Shown: positions 1-11,685 of the stretch, one piece after another
Layout: the number at the start of each line of letters is the position of its first letter
How positions within the stretch are numbered: the stretch's first letter is position 1
Assembly: GCA_029964075.1 (NCBI GenBank)
Contig: CM057149.1
Coordinates: forward strand, 35,732,900-35,796,899
Reading direction: 5' to 3'
DNA from: Patiria pectinifera
Lineage: Eukaryota > Echinodermata > Asteroidea > Valvatida > Asterinidae
DNA length: 64,000 bases
Position numbers and translations under genes: made by a program
Notes under the pieces: generated by a model
What the model was told of the DNA's origin: nothing
The model's database searches: none
What the model saw: only the letters and a program-made list of their open reading frames with translations

Positions 1-415
1 CCAAAGTACTATTTCCACGGCGCGGTATTTGTGAGCAAATGGATGCTTGTGTGCGCGTAGTGCGTATTGTTCCAAAGAGAGCGCGCCGCAGACTTGGGTT
101 CAAACATTTCGTGAAGGGGTAGTTTGGAAGAGAGAAGTACATTTTCCACCAATTTTGTATTGAAATTGAAGTTTATTTCAACTGTGTTCAGATTTAAATA
201 ATTTAAAATATTAAAATCAAGCAGAATATGTGGGTGAAGTGTTATAAAACAAATATTGAATGCTTTATCTTGTGGTGAAGTAAAACTAGCCTCCCTCGAT
301 GATCCATGGACCTTTCTATTTTCCCGAGGCGAATGGTCCATGGATCACCTCGGGAGGCTAGTTTTACTACACCACTCGAAGCATTCAATATTTGTATAAT
401 ATTTCACATTACAGT
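1..415. repeat. Foldback-type dispersed repeat, copy 1
   Basis: This stretch is closely similar to 49,184-49,640, including the flanking text about a G+C-rich core and the hairpin. The centre (about 286-360) is a long hairpin whose arms begin ACTAGCCTCCCTCG and meet around a GATCCATGGA core. The right arm of the large inverted duplication lacks this element, so it belongs to the left copy only. It contains no credible coding sequence. Confidence 0.6.
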
Positions 416-434
416 AGAGCGAGCACCACTATAA

Positions 435-795
435 GGCCAAAAAAAATAATAAGTCGGTCTCTGGTCAGCGCGCGCGTCGATTTTAATCATGCGCGTTGAT
501 CTTTTTTTTTTTCAAAATGTTCCGCGGTAGCTCCAACAGCGCCCTCTATTTCCGCACCTCCTCAATTTTTTTACCAAAGAGCACCAAGGAATGGGAAATT
601 GCACCAAGGCAAATGATCAAAAGCACCAAGGCAAACTATGGAGGACACCAATGTACATGAGGACACCAAAAAAGCAAAATAGTACCCACCTTGTCTGTAC
701 AATCCAAGCTTGAAGAAAAAAAAAAAAGCCGCGTGGCCGCGTCAATTCCGGAACTTTGGTCTGACCAGAGACCGAATATTTTTTTTTTTTTGGCC
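435..795. mobile_element. Harbinger-like MITE (GGCC-A-rich termini, TAA target duplication)
   Basis: Terminal inverted repeats start GGCCAAAAAA and continue into a shared GGTCTCTGGTCAG block at both ends. TAA flanks the element on each side, as expected for PIF/Harbinger-type insertion. The interior is G+C-rich with CGCG motifs. Related copies lie at 5,286-5,656, 26,718-27,089 and 54,143-54,502. There is no transposase, so it is non-autonomous. The equivalent position of the right arm (near 32,240) lacks it. Confidence 0.65.
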
Positions 796-1047
796 TAACA
801 CCGCAACACCCAAAAATTGGTTTCATGGAAAATCCTACTTTGGCTCAATTTTTTTTTTTTACAATTATACTGAGCATGGTTGGCTGTAAATTACTACTAC
901 GGGGAACAATTTGCATACTGAACGATCTTTTGTGGACCCCTGTACGTTTGTTACATCAACACTTGAACTGCAATGTTAAAAAAAATTAATTAGATTAGAC
1001 TCCATCCATCAAACAAGCAATGGTACATCTGTCTAGTCAAAGGATAT

Positions 1048-1570
1048 CTTTGAAAGCTGAACATGCTCGACTGGACAACTGCTGATCCCTCAGAAGATGT
1101 TGGAGTAGAGGTTTCTGAATCGGCTCCGCCGTATGTTGCCAGATGCTCCCTGTGTTTGAACCGGATTTCGTGGCAACCGTGGGTCGTTTGGCTGGCTTCA
1201 CGCTGAAGTTCATCATGGCGAATCGCTCCAGGGTGTACGGCCCCTTAGACTTGGGCTTCCGTGTCGGCAAGGAGTGGAATCCATTGCGGGCCGGGGATTT
1301 CGAGCGTTCGGCCTTCCGGATCTGGGTCGGCGAGTGGACTCCGTTGCGGGTGGTGGAAAACGACGCCGCCTCGCTGCGATGAACTTGCGATTTTGACGAA
1401 TTGGCAGCCTTCCGGGTCGGGGACGGGGAGCGAGTGCTTTTCCTTCGGTTTGGCGAGGGGGAACGCGCTGCTCTTGGGTTTGACGATAAGGTATACGCTT
1501 GTCTTCGGTTTGGTGATGGGGACCGGGCTCCCTGGTACCCCGAACCTCTAGATGCTCTCTCATGCGGCAT
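1048..1570 (-). CDS. First coding exon of MyTH4-FERM (myosin VII-like) gene, left copy
   Basis: This is the minus-strand counterpart of the exon at 31,477-31,999. It encodes a Met-initiated region rich in RSPSPNRR-type repeats, then the start of a MyTH4 domain (TLERF ... WQH ... LLRDQQLSSRACSAF). The exon ends at 1,048, followed by an ATATCCTTT U12-type donor as in the right copy. The 5' exon edge is probably the acceptor at 1,648-1,649, giving about 77 nt of 5'UTR. It differs from the right copy at three residues (A/V, T/A, A/T). No downstream exons are visible, because the next would fall left of position 1. It is either an allele or a paralogue of the plus-strand gene. Confidence 0.8.
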
Positions 1571-2798
1571 CTTCGAGGAGTAAACCTACCAAACGCAGTC
1601 GATCAAAAGAACACCAGGGATTCAGTTCCTGAACTTGTCAATTTCCTCTGTACAAAATAAAAAAATAATAATTAAAACTTTATAAACACCTTTGTCATAC
1701 AAATAGCACCACTTAATTATTGAAAAAGTACAGATAAGCATAATTCTTGATGTCCATCAGTTACAGAAACAACTTAAACTTAGTCAATTACTTGTTAATC
1801 TGAAACATTTCAAACAAACTGAAGAATTTCAACAGCTCTGTTCTCTTCTGTATTCAATCTTAATCATGTAAGCCTACAGCAGTTCCTTTCCTAAGTTGTA
1901 ATAGTACATTTCAAAGGGCATTCCTCTGTTTATGAGAACAACAATTGAAAAAGTCCCTGCTACCAACATAAGCGTTTACTTTTTGAGCCCCAGGAACTTT
2001 AAGAGGATTAAGGAGTTAAGGCAGATTATAGTTTACTGGGCGGCCTTCAAGGAAGAAAATATTCAATTTACAATGTAAGCCCAACAATGCATCTGACAGC
2101 AAGCTTTAACGAGATCGGCCACTTTAAACACAAAGTAACACTTTAAACAGAATAGGGACACTGGCTAAGATTGACTCAAGTTTTGTTTTCTGGATAAGTA
2201 ACAAATCACATTAACTTTTGAATGGCCCTTTTGGAGCATTCAATTGAATTTGGATTAACTTTGGAGATTTGAGATAAGCTTCACTCTAGGTCATGCTGGC
2301 AAGAGGGTTGATCATACAAAAATATTTTTGCATGACCAATTTTTTTTGTAATGTAACAGGCTTTCAGAAATTAAATTCCCACCTTCTCCAGTCTAACTTG
2401 ATGCAGATACGCAACTAGACATGAAAATGGCAAAAATAAATCCGGTGCTTGTCATTTTTGTCAACTGCCTCATTGGGTTACTTTTAAAATGAGTTTAACA
2501 TATTCAGAGAGATATTGCACGACTACTGATTAAACGACTGGATCAGTCGGCAAATTACAAACAGCCAAATTTAGAGGTTATCATAAACTAGAAATGGGAA
2601 TGAATTCCATACTGGGCCACCAACTCAGACCTCCTGCACAAAGTCTATGGGCCATGGCAGAAAAAGTTAAAAGTATGAAAAAGTGGGGTTTTTTTGCGCT
2701 CCTTAAATAGTGTTTCTTCATCAGATTTACAACTTTTGGTACTTTTCAGGGGGTCTACCCGATGTTCCCCAATACCGATGTTCCCCAAAATCCTTAGG

Positions 2799-2885
2799 AT
2801 TAGGGTTAGGGCTAGGGTTAAGATTATATTGTAAGGATTTCAGGGAACATCGGTATTGGGGAACATCGGTATTGGGGAACATAGG
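2799..2885. repeat. Telomere-like TTAGGG run beside a 16-bp minisatellite (left arm)
   Basis: A short degenerate run of TTAGGG-type units (2,799-2,822) is followed by copies of a unit reading GGGGAACATCGGTATT. The same arrangement is present inverted at 30,183-30,333 with a different copy number. No terminal telomere is implied. Confidence 0.75.
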
Positions 2886-5285
2886 TATGCACCCCTTTTC
2901 AGGTCATATTAAGGAATATGAGTGGTGGCCCAGTATGGAATTCTTTCCTAGAAATGCAATTCCAAGATTAGGAGAGGAGGATATATCTGGCAATACAAAA
3001 AGTGTATATCTACGATTATATACTATATGAGCATGACCCATAGAACACAACAACAAAGCATTTGTGCCTGGTTGCACGTCTCTTTCCCAAACAACACGGG
3101 AATATAGAACTACATGTATATTCAGATGAATAAAAAAACCTTCTGGCTGAGGCGTGCACACACAAAACTTTCTGTGTTACTTGTGGTTTATTTTTTGTCT
3201 GTTTATATAAACAGCAAAAATTAACACAAAATCAGTAAGTAAATGGGTTTCAAATGCTCTACGATTACGAAATGACTGTTAAAAAGGATTACAAGGATAC
3301 AATTCAGACTTACCGAAAGACCAAGTTTCACTTCTACGCAAGCATCAATAAATGTCCTTGTGAAAACTCAAATCAGGTCAACGCAGTAGTTTGGCAATAG
3401 CCAAACACGCACCAACTATTTCCGGAAAACAGAGGTGAACTTTTTAGGGTGAACTCTCACCACCCTGTCTTTTTAAGCTCATGCATGATGGTGTCACATA
3501 ACACACAGTGTTGATACTAACCCTGACGGATTTAATTCCTTTCTTTATTCTCCAAAGACCTGATGTTAAAAAATGAAGTGTGTTCCGGATTGCTCTGGTC
3601 TTGTAGGCTGAGTCACTCCTGTCAAAACGTTCTATTCATGCCAGGCATTCCCATGGAAGGTCTGAAAAGGTTTGTGTGGTATGCACTTCAGATCCCGGCC
3701 GCGCCAGCCTAGCAGCATCTTTATACTAAACCACTCAGGCGTGAATGCATTGTGTTCAAGTATGCGGCACCAAACCCAGTACAGTGGGCTCTTTAGTTCA
3801 GTTTCGACAGAATACGCCCATTTTGTAATTGTTCACCGAACGAGGTTAATGTCAGTGGATTGTTACGGTATGGGAAATATGGGGTTGAATGGTTGTTGAG
3901 AACACTGGAATACATGCCATATGTTTCGGTATGAGTTGATGTGGTAATTTTTTCACGTAGCTCAAATCCTTCTTCAAATTTAAAAAAAAAAAATGATACG
4001 TGTAGCGCTAAGTCTGGAATATTTTGGATTGAAATCTACATGCTTCATATCCAATACCTTCATACTTATACAGCAAAAATAGACTGGGAAAATTGGAACG
4101 TGGGTAAAATGTGGTAAACAGGCCGGAAGTGTTTAACCTTCCTAATTACACAATTAACTGTGATTTGCTTTGTAGGCTAAAATGTCAAAGCTCATGGGCA
4201 ATCTTCTGGCAATCCTCTCTTTTATTTATAAAGTGATGAAACACCCCATTACTGGAATAAAGTGTCACCATTTTAAAAACTGAGGTTTTTACAACAGAAA
4301 AACTAGCAAGTCAAAGGATCTTGCTTATTTTCAAAAATAAACAACAGCAGGAAATTTCCATCAGGGCTGATATATTCTAAGCATTTTTAGAAAAAACCTT
4401 TAAAATTTTCAGCCTTGATTCTAGCCAATATAGAGTGAGTGCCAAACAAGTACAACTTTCAGAAAACAAATACCTGTAATTAACACTGTTAAAATTTTTT
4501 TAATGACATTATATATTACATTAAAGCCTGACTATTTCTCAATCCACTCCTTTTTACCCCATTCCATTTGGGTCCCTAAATCCAGAAATATAAGCAATTA
4601 AGTGAAACGGTGTACATTTTACTTGGGCCACTCTCACCTGTGATGTCACCAACTTCAATGCCTATTCAATGCCTACCGGTATTTAATGCTTAACCCAGAT
4701 TCAGCATGTCCAGGTGAGAGTGGCTTAAGTAAAATTTACACCTTTCACTTAAACTTATCGTATTTCTGGATCTAGGGACCCAAATGGACTGGGTTTAAGG
4801 AGTGGATTGAGAAATAGTCAGGCTTTCATGTAATATATGATTTCATTGAAGAAAAAATATTAAACAGTTTAAATTATGTTTTCTGAATGTTGCACTTTTT
4901 TGGCATACTCTGTAGTACAGTGCATTTTCAAGCATTTAAATGATGCTTTTTTTTAAAGGACAATTGTACATGTCTTTGTGCCACAGTACCGTCCATACAC
5001 TGGTATCAATGATGTACGATGCAAATGGGGCAGGAAAAATGAACCATGCTATTGCAGTCAGCCCAGTTTACTTGTGCCAAATATGCACTAGCATTCCAAG
5101 GCTGACGAGCCTTTTATGCAATGCACCCAAAAACGTAAACACGCCACTTATATGTCAATGACTTTTATTATGCACATTGTGAAAAACGACACTTAATTGT
5201 ATGCATTCTGGCTAACAGTCTAGAGTATAGCCTAGAAATGGGTCTCTCGGCCTCCAATGAAGAAATATTTTGCACTAGTCTATAA

Positions 5286-5656
5286 GGCCAAAAAAAAAAG
5301 TCTCCGGTTTCTGGTATGCGTGCGCGTCGCCGTGGCCATGCGCGTCGGCAAAATGAAAAAGTTTTTTTTCAATGAAAGATGATGTCTCAAAACCGCCAAA
5401 CCTACTGGTTTGACTGGAATCCTGCTGCTGCACAATTTTAAAGTGTTTTTAGATTGGGTTATGGTCGAGAATATGCTTTATGTGGCCTCTCTGGACTCCC
5501 ATATATTTGCACTAAGTTTAGTCGGGCACCATTTGCAGTCATCAGCCGACATTTGAAGTAAAAAACTCAGGTACATAAAAAAAAAAAAGGCCGCGTCGCC
5601 GCACCACTTTTAGGACAAGCTCCATACCAGAAACTGGAGACTTTTTTGGGGGGGCC
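5286..5656. mobile_element. Harbinger-like MITE, left-arm copy
   Basis: Bounded by TAA and GGCC on both sides, with inner terminal repeats around GTTTCTGGTATG and its reverse complement, and G-rich ends. It is the inverted partner of 26,718-27,089, so it predates the divergence of the two arms. It has no transposase. Confidence 0.65.
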
Positions 5657-7055
5657 TAAGTGACCTGTCTTTGCAAAATGACTCTAAAGTCGCAAAGTAT
5701 TTTGCAGTAACATGGTAACAAAGCCAACTTTTTGAAGAAGATGAACAATTTAATCATTTTGGTTAGAAGATATTTAGTTCTGAAAAGAACTTGTTCTGCT
5801 TATTATCAACTTTCGCTAAGTAGTTTTTGTTCTGGTAAGAACAGTCCTGCTTTAAGTTCTTTGGTCTCAATGTTTCCACTAGCCTGCTCTAGTCATCGTC
5901 AGGAGACTGTTCTTTTCAGAGCTAAATATCTTCTAAACAGTAGTTATTACCACATGGTGTTACCGCAAACCGAAACGATACCGATACTCCACCATGCAAA
6001 GCCTCAAATCTTATAAACAATTTTAGTTGAATCCTAATTCGCAAACTTGTCCTCTGCAACCTTTGCCCGCTTTCTCAGTTCTTATTATGCCTTTTTTTCT
6101 ATCCACAACTTTTAGAAAATCAAAATATGCAAGGCATCAAGATTTACTACTCTACTTCGATAAAATCATGGTCTGTATTTCCATTTTTTGAAGTCCCTTT
6201 TACTACCATATGTTAGGAAATGTTTTCAGCAGAATCCAGATGTTTAAAAAAAATCTGAATTTAAAGGGCTCAGTTTGCCGAGGCAGGCATATAGATCACA
6301 TATTCTTAGGCCAATAGAAGGGGCTGTATGAACAATGTCTTTTTGAAGAAACATCTTCAGGTGCCAACACTACCAAAACACTGTATTTCAGTAATCCCTC
6401 CACATCCTAAATAACTGTTTCACTATTTATTTAAGAACTTTTAACATTCAAAATTACATGGTGCTTTTTAAAAGTTTAAAATAAAAGTTTTGTTTTACAT
6501 TAGTTGTGCTTGTTTTAAAGCTGTGTTTACATAAGTACATGTATTATCATTTAAAAAGCACATGTCTACCTAATACTGAAAGGACAATAAATAGAAATTG
6601 GAAAATAAATAAGCCACAAAGAAAATAGACATATTTGTTAAAATAGTTTTTAGTGCCAAGGTGTTTGCAAAGGCGTAACTAACCCTGTTTTTTAAACCCT
6701 TTGAAGAATAAAGAAAGCATTAAAAGATTTTACCTTTAGATTAAAAGTCGGTATTGCAGTTCACAGCATTTTTCTTCATTATTCTTAGATTATAATGAAC
6801 CTAGAGGAATACCACACCCTTTGGGGTATTTGTTTACATTGCACTTAATGAAGGTGTTGTTTGAACACTTTACAAGCACATTTCGTTTTTTGATTGGCTG
6901 AGAGTTGCATGTGTACTACTTTATCACGGACATCTTCTTCTGAAAAGTACCACACATACAAAAAACTGTCTCCCTCATCAGGTGATCCAGGGAGAATTCT
7001 GTTTCCCTAGGCTTCAAGTGGGAAAACAGCATGGATGTCATTGAGTCCCAAAGTC

Positions 7056-7296
7056 CAGTCATAAGTCCATCATAAGTCCATCACAAGTCCATCACAAGTC
7101 CATCACAAGTCCATCACAAGTCCATCACAAGTCCCTCACAAGTCCCTCACAAGTCCATCACAAGTCCATCACAAGTCCATCACAAGTCCATCACAAGTCC
7201 ATCACAAGTCCATCACAAGTCCATCACAAGTCCATCACAAGTCCATCACAAGTCCATCACAAGTCCATCACAAGTCCATCACAAGTCCATCACCAG
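7056..7296. repeat. 12-bp minisatellite, left arm only
   Basis: About twenty tandem copies of the unit CACAAGTCCATC, with a few CCATC-to-CCCTC variants. The matching place in the right arm (about 15,185-15,320) has only scattered single units, so the array expanded or contracted in one arm. Confidence 0.95.
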
Positions 7297-8042
7297 TCCA
7301 TCAACAACTTCAGTCACAAGTCACAGTGGATGAACAATAACAAAGGCATGCCTTTCTCAAAGCTCATTTAAATAGCTTGCGAGTTGAATTGGGACTGGAG
7401 GACTTGTGATGGACTTGCAGAGACTTGTGATTGGCTCAACTACATCCCTGGAAATAGTATGCTCCAAGGATAACCTTGGGAGGGCTAGGTTTACTTCACC
7501 AATGGAAGCAGTCAATATTTGTATAAAATGTTAACTTCTGTAAAGATTACTTGAAAAGTATTCGGTGAAATACAACATATCTGTTCTAACTGTTAAACAA
7601 AGCTGTTCAACACTCGCTTTGTACTTTTTTACTGAAGTGTAGTCAATTGTTTAAAGCACATACTTCATGAAAGACATAATACTGAAGGTAACAGATTAAG
7701 AAAGCACAGTCAAGAGTCATTATAAGGTAGACCTATAGGAATAAATAGTAGTAGTATAAAAAGTTGGATAATAAATATTTCTTGTACAAATTAAACATTG
7801 GAAAAATTGGACTTCATACCAAGAGACCCATAAATAGCTCTTGCCAATAAGCCTGTTCGGTATTTCTATTACGGATGCACACAATGCTATGGGTCACAGG
7901 TCATTCAGGATAATCGAATGATCATCGAGGGCGCATGAATGCGCAAGGAGAAGTTCGCACGATGTTTGAACGTTAATAACAAGCCGAATAGGCATTCGTG
8001 TAACATGGCGTCAGCAATTTTATCCCAATTGACCTTTGACCT

Positions 8043-8301
8043 GGGCCCAATTTCTTGGCTCTGCTTAGCGTTATCAAAAAATCCCTGCTTACTATAGCAG
8101 AAAATTCCTTGCTTGCTGTAAGCGTATTTCACACGTTAGAGTGGAATTTTTGCTTTTGTGCATGCGGGTATCCCGTAAATAACGATTCGGCACTTACGGG
8201 TTAGCACAGAACTTTTCTGCTAGCACAGTTAGCACAAAATTTGTGGTCGAAAGTGTGGTATTCTGTGGTTAGCACTTAGCAGAGCCAAGAAATTGGGCCC
8301 C
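8043..8301. mobile_element. Inverted-repeat element with GGGCCCAATTTCTTGG termini (left arm)
   Basis: Both ends carry GGGCCCAATTTCTTGGCTCT in inverted orientation, and the interior has further nested inverted repeats around GCTTACNNTAAGC-type units. The mirrored copy is at 14,357-14,615. Related ends occur at 27,669-27,911 and 39,363-39,627. Noncoding. Confidence 0.6.
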
Positions 8302-8534
8302 CGACTCATCGAGATACAAAACTGGCTTTTGCAAGTAAAACTGAATTCAATAACTGCGTTTTAAAAGCTTTGGTATAGATTGTGATTCAATATACTTTAA
8401 CAACTCTGAAAGAAGCTGCTATTGGCAAAAGTTAACATCGTTTCGTTAGTTTGAAGATACTGTATTTAATTTGCACTAGGTATTGTGGGCTTGGTAGTTT
8501 CTACATTAACCTGACACACTTAAGAGTGTTTTTT

Positions 8535-9072
8535 TTTAAAGCCAGAGTCCATCATTTGCAGCTATCCAAAAAGTAACTGGCGTAATTATTGTTGAAAAAC
8601 ATACTTGTTTAAAAGATAGTAAGGGAACTAAACTCCCTGTGAAATTATTCTTTCTGGCAAGCTGTCATTTTAAAGAAATCAACGAAAGAAGGCCTTTCCA
8701 ACGGTGGAAATTTCCGTTAGTAGTTCGTTTTTTTATTAGGCAAAGAGCGCGCAAGTGTTGACACGACGCACACGTGCGCATGGTTGCTGTTGCTATAATT
8801 CGTCGTGTCAGTGCGCGACATCGTGTAGCTGCAATTGGCTCAGTGAGCACGTGTCTCGGACGCTGAATTCAGGCCCAATTCAAAACATGATTCAGCAACT
8901 TTTGATTTGAAATCGAGATCCTAGAATGTTGTTTTTCTCGAAATATACAGCTGAAGCTGAGCTGAAACTTCATCAGGTTAGTTGTTCAGCACCCTTCTTT
9001 AGATTTTGAGCACTTTTGTTGCTTCAAACGAACAAAATGCACAAATTACAAATGATGGACTATACCTTTAAC
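8535..9072. mobile_element. About 530-bp MITE family (TTTAAAGC..AGTCCATCATTTG termini), left arm
   Basis: Terminal inverted repeats read TTTAAAGCCAGAGTCCATCA at the left and its near-complement at the right. The body includes a G+C-rich centre (CGCGCA-type motifs, 8,740-8,870). Other copies are at 13,564-14,118, 42,745-43,275 and 52,343-52,862, and a diverged one at 39,660-40,420. It has no long open frame of its own. Confidence 0.7.
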
Positions 9073-9196
9073 ATCAAGTAAACAATGGAGTACAACAGAT
9101 TTGTTGTAAGACAATATCTGCAGAACGTTACAGGGCAGTCTCTCGGAGGCTAACGTTTCAGGCAAACTGAATCCCTTCAATTAACGAACGATATGC

Positions 9197-9810
9197 ATTT
9201 CCAGTAGCCGACTTCACGAAAAATGACGCAGCTTGCGCCATGCGTAAGACTTAAACAACAAATTTGTTGCGCAGCTGTGCAATAAGCTTACCATCGATTT
9301 CACGAAACTGCGCAACATTTTGAATAAATTAAACATCTTGGACAAGGATAAAACCAGCATTTACAACGGCTGTATGTGTGTGTGAATTTGTTCGTCCACG
9401 AAACCGTCGTTGGATCACCTCAGCCATACATTTTGAAAATTATTTTGTCCAACTTTCTTCAGAAAATTATGTTACAAGTAAAATAGAAATTCATTTACTT
9501 CAAACATGAAGTTGTGAGTGTCTGGTATCTACCTTGATAAGATGTGCAATAACTAGGCTCCATGATGATCATGATTTGCTGGTAAAATAGGTCATTTTCA
9601 GTCGCTACGCCACAACTTACGCCATCTAAAATGATTGCGCAATTACGCCATAATTTATTGCGCAAGTAAAGGACTTGCACGCTATCCCACTTTTGTGAAA
9701 TGTGTCAAACGTGAAATGTTGTGCAGCGTAAAATGTTACCAAACTTACACAATAAATTTTGGCACAAGCAGAGTTGCGCCATTGCATAAGGTTTCGTGAA
9801 ATCAGCTGCA
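9197..9810. mobile_element. Foldback element with GATTTCACGAAA-type ends (left arm)
   Basis: Several nested inverted repeats include TTGCGCCATGCGTAAG near 9,240 and its counterpart near 9,780, and a TTCACGAAA motif near each end. The mirrored copy occupies about 12,836-13,442. Noncoding. Confidence 0.5.
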
Positions 9811-10083
9811 GGCACTTACCCTGTGATTGCATTTTGTCATAAAATCTTTCACATTATTTTTTATTTTTAAATACATGTTACTGAAGAACTACGATTAAAT
9901 AGGCTGGATCAAACTCAGCGGAAAAGGGAAAGACACCGCAAACCGGGGACGTAAACGCAAACATCTGCATTGCAAATTCCAAATTGTGAAATTTCAACCC
10001 TAGTCAATGTCAGCACAGCTGTTTTGTAACATTTACTTTGTATACGCATAAAGTGCAACTGACAAACGTGTGCAAATAGTGAC

Positions 10084-10412
10084 TTATCCACGGGTTGCTC
10101 TGGCGGCAAAAGCCACCATCTCGTTGACGACGTCGTCCCGCGATGCTCCAACAATCCCACAATGCACTCTGGGCCTCTCCAGCGCTTCCCTCAGCAGACG
10201 ATGCGATACCGGCCGTGAAGCGAGCGCCTCCAAGCCCCGTAGACTCTCCGCCGGGTGATCGGAGGCTGAAGAGAGGTGACCGAGGGATTTCACGACATCT
10301 GTAGGGAACTTGCCATAGTGGGCCGTGGAGCAGAGTAGGAGGGGACGATCCCTTGGTCTGAGGCGGTCCGCGACCACTTTAGCCACAGCGGTGTGGGGAT
10401 CCATTAAATACC
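10084..10412 (-). CDS. THNSL1: Threonine synthase-like 1, terminal exon
   Basis: This exon encodes the C-terminus of a THNSL1-type protein, a PLP-fold homologue of threonine synthase. The hallmark motif GYLMDPHTAVAKVVADR is at its start, followed by STAHYGKF, both characteristic of this family's C-terminal lobe. The acceptor AG lies at 10,413-10,414 and joins in phase to the exon at 11,589-11,685, whose last nucleotide completes the Gly codon. The stop TAA is at 10,084-10,086. In animals THNSL1 is thought to be mitochondrial with a kinase-like N-terminal region, and its catalytic role is unsettled. Upstream exons would lie at or beyond the assembly gap. Confidence 0.85.
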
Positions 10413-10981
10413 CTGGTGATCGATTCAATAACCCTCATTTTTACTGGTTTAACCATTTCTCTGGAAATTCCTCCCTAAATCTTGCTACCCTTCTAGCTAT
10501 AATATAAGCTTTTACAATTCAAAAAAACGTGAACAGTTTCTGTCACTACAACTTCTTTTTCCCCCCTTTTCTTTCGAATTTGTAGCTTTGTTCTTTTATC
10601 CATAAAAAATTCAATTCACTCCATCTGGTCCCTAGTGCAGTCCAACAAATTTTGTTTTTCCTGCGTGGCTGAAATTAAATTCCCGTCAAAATTCTCAGTT
10701 CTGATGGTTCCATCCTTGTCATGAAATACATCGTAACATTGATGATGTGTGAGACAACATATATATATACAAAACAGCTGTCATTTATTAACTAAATATG
10801 CATGAATGAACTACAACAAGAATAGTTTCATCGGTAGAGAGCCCACACTGCATTTGCCATGGAATGTTATGGAGCAATTTTGATCCATTACTATGCTTAA
10901 CCAAAGTTCAACTAGTTTTGATCAAATTCATGCTAGTCACTGTTGGTCGGACTTGTCAAGTCAACTAACCGGCACCACGCT

Positions 10982-11297
10982 CAAGGGCAGATCGGGTGAG
11001 GGCAACAGGGGCCATGCCTCCCTCCCAAAAACGAAACAAATTTTTTTTTTTAGTGATGTTGCAATAAAGGCAGGCACTGCGTACACCACGATCTTTTCCT
11101 CAAACAAATTTGGTGAAAGTGGTCAGAAATTGCCTCAGATCGCACCACAGAGCATCTTGAATCCAAAACAATTTCGGGGCCCTTATAAGTGGGCCCCAAA
11201 CCTCACGCCGTTATTTTTGGGGCGCACTTTTGGGGGACCAAATTTTTTTTTTGCCCCCCCCCCAAAAAAACACATTTTTTTTCGGGATCCGCCCTTG
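10982..11297. mobile_element. hAT-like MITE in THNSL1 intron (8-bp target duplication ACCACGCT)
   Basis: Terminal inverted repeats CAAGGGC(A/G)GATC are flanked on both sides by the identical octamer ACCACGCT, the hAT signature. The interior contains poly-T and G/C homopolymer runs. A second member with its own 8-bp duplication is at 36,976-37,251. Confidence 0.8.
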
Positions 11298-11588
11298 ACC
11301 ACGCTACCCAACTTATTTGGTAAAAAGTTGCTGGTTACTGTCAGCTACATCAGACAGCAAGGAGCTAAAGGATTTGTTCAGGGTGTTTTTCCATGGTGCA
11401 TTGCACATTATTAGGGACATAGGGACAATTGCACTTTATTATTAGGACAAGCCATAAGGATAACAATCTACTGTATGTTGGCCGACTCCTGTGTCGGATG
11501 GAAATGAGATATTGGAGCAGTCTTCGGACTTTGTTAGCAGCATCCACAGATTTCACAAGGTTTTTTTTATATCAAACATTTGACTTAC

Positions 11589-11685
11589 CTGTTTGAGCCA
11601 GGGTCTTCTTTATGGATGCTGCATACTCCTCTTCTTTGCAGAAGTCCCCAGCCAAGCCAAATTCATTCTGGATTCGATGTAGGAC
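11589..11685 (-). CDS. THNSL1: Threonine synthase-like 1, penultimate exon
   Basis: A 97-nt exon with a strong acceptor (CTTAG before 11,685) and a consensus donor GTAAGTC starting at 11,588. Its peptide (EFGLAGDFCKEEEYAASI) matches the position in THNSL1 just before the DPHTAVAKVVADR motif, where vertebrate proteins have an acidic helix followed by AAI. Phase is continuous into 10,412. The intron between the two exons is about 1.2 kb and contains a hAT-like MITE. Confidence 0.8.

Larger units (their letters stand above)
1648..10083. other. Noncoding DNA of the left arm
   Basis: I see no exon with convincing splice sites and coding bias in this stretch on either strand. It is filled by interspersed elements annotated separately, with unique A+T-rich DNA between them. 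The short open frames here (for example 5,732-6,016 and 7,905-8,132) lie in repeats that recur in the right arm and are not supported as genes. Confidence 0.6.
800..10215. repeat. Left arm of a large inverted duplication
   Basis: Read on the minus strand, this arm is collinear with 12,429 to about 32,240 on the plus strand once the right-arm insertions are removed. It carries a THNSL1 terminal exon at its inner end and a MyTH4-FERM first exon at its outer end. Noncoding DNA differs by scattered substitutions and indels; the shared 523-nt coding exon differs at about five sites by eye. The outer boundary is masked by two element insertions (1-795), so the homology may continue beyond the window. 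Confidence 0.9.

Noticed and set aside
1213..1563. Second and third open frames within the MyTH4-FERM first exon
   Set aside because: They are shadows of the Ser/Pro/Arg-rich coding frame. Only the frame that leads into the MyTH4 motif is supported.
2799..2822. Chromosome end suggested by TTAGGG units
   Set aside because: Only a few degenerate units occur, internally placed, with unique sequence on both sides.
7056..7296. Possible CRISPR-like array
   Set aside because: The units are contiguous 12-bp tandem copies without unique spacers, in a eukaryotic genome.
11365..11556. Minus-strand frame with SVDAANKVRRLLQYLISI near a THNSL1 exon
   Set aside because: It lies between two THNSL1 exons already joined in phase and has no matching donor or acceptor. 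It may be a repeat fragment, but I could not support it.
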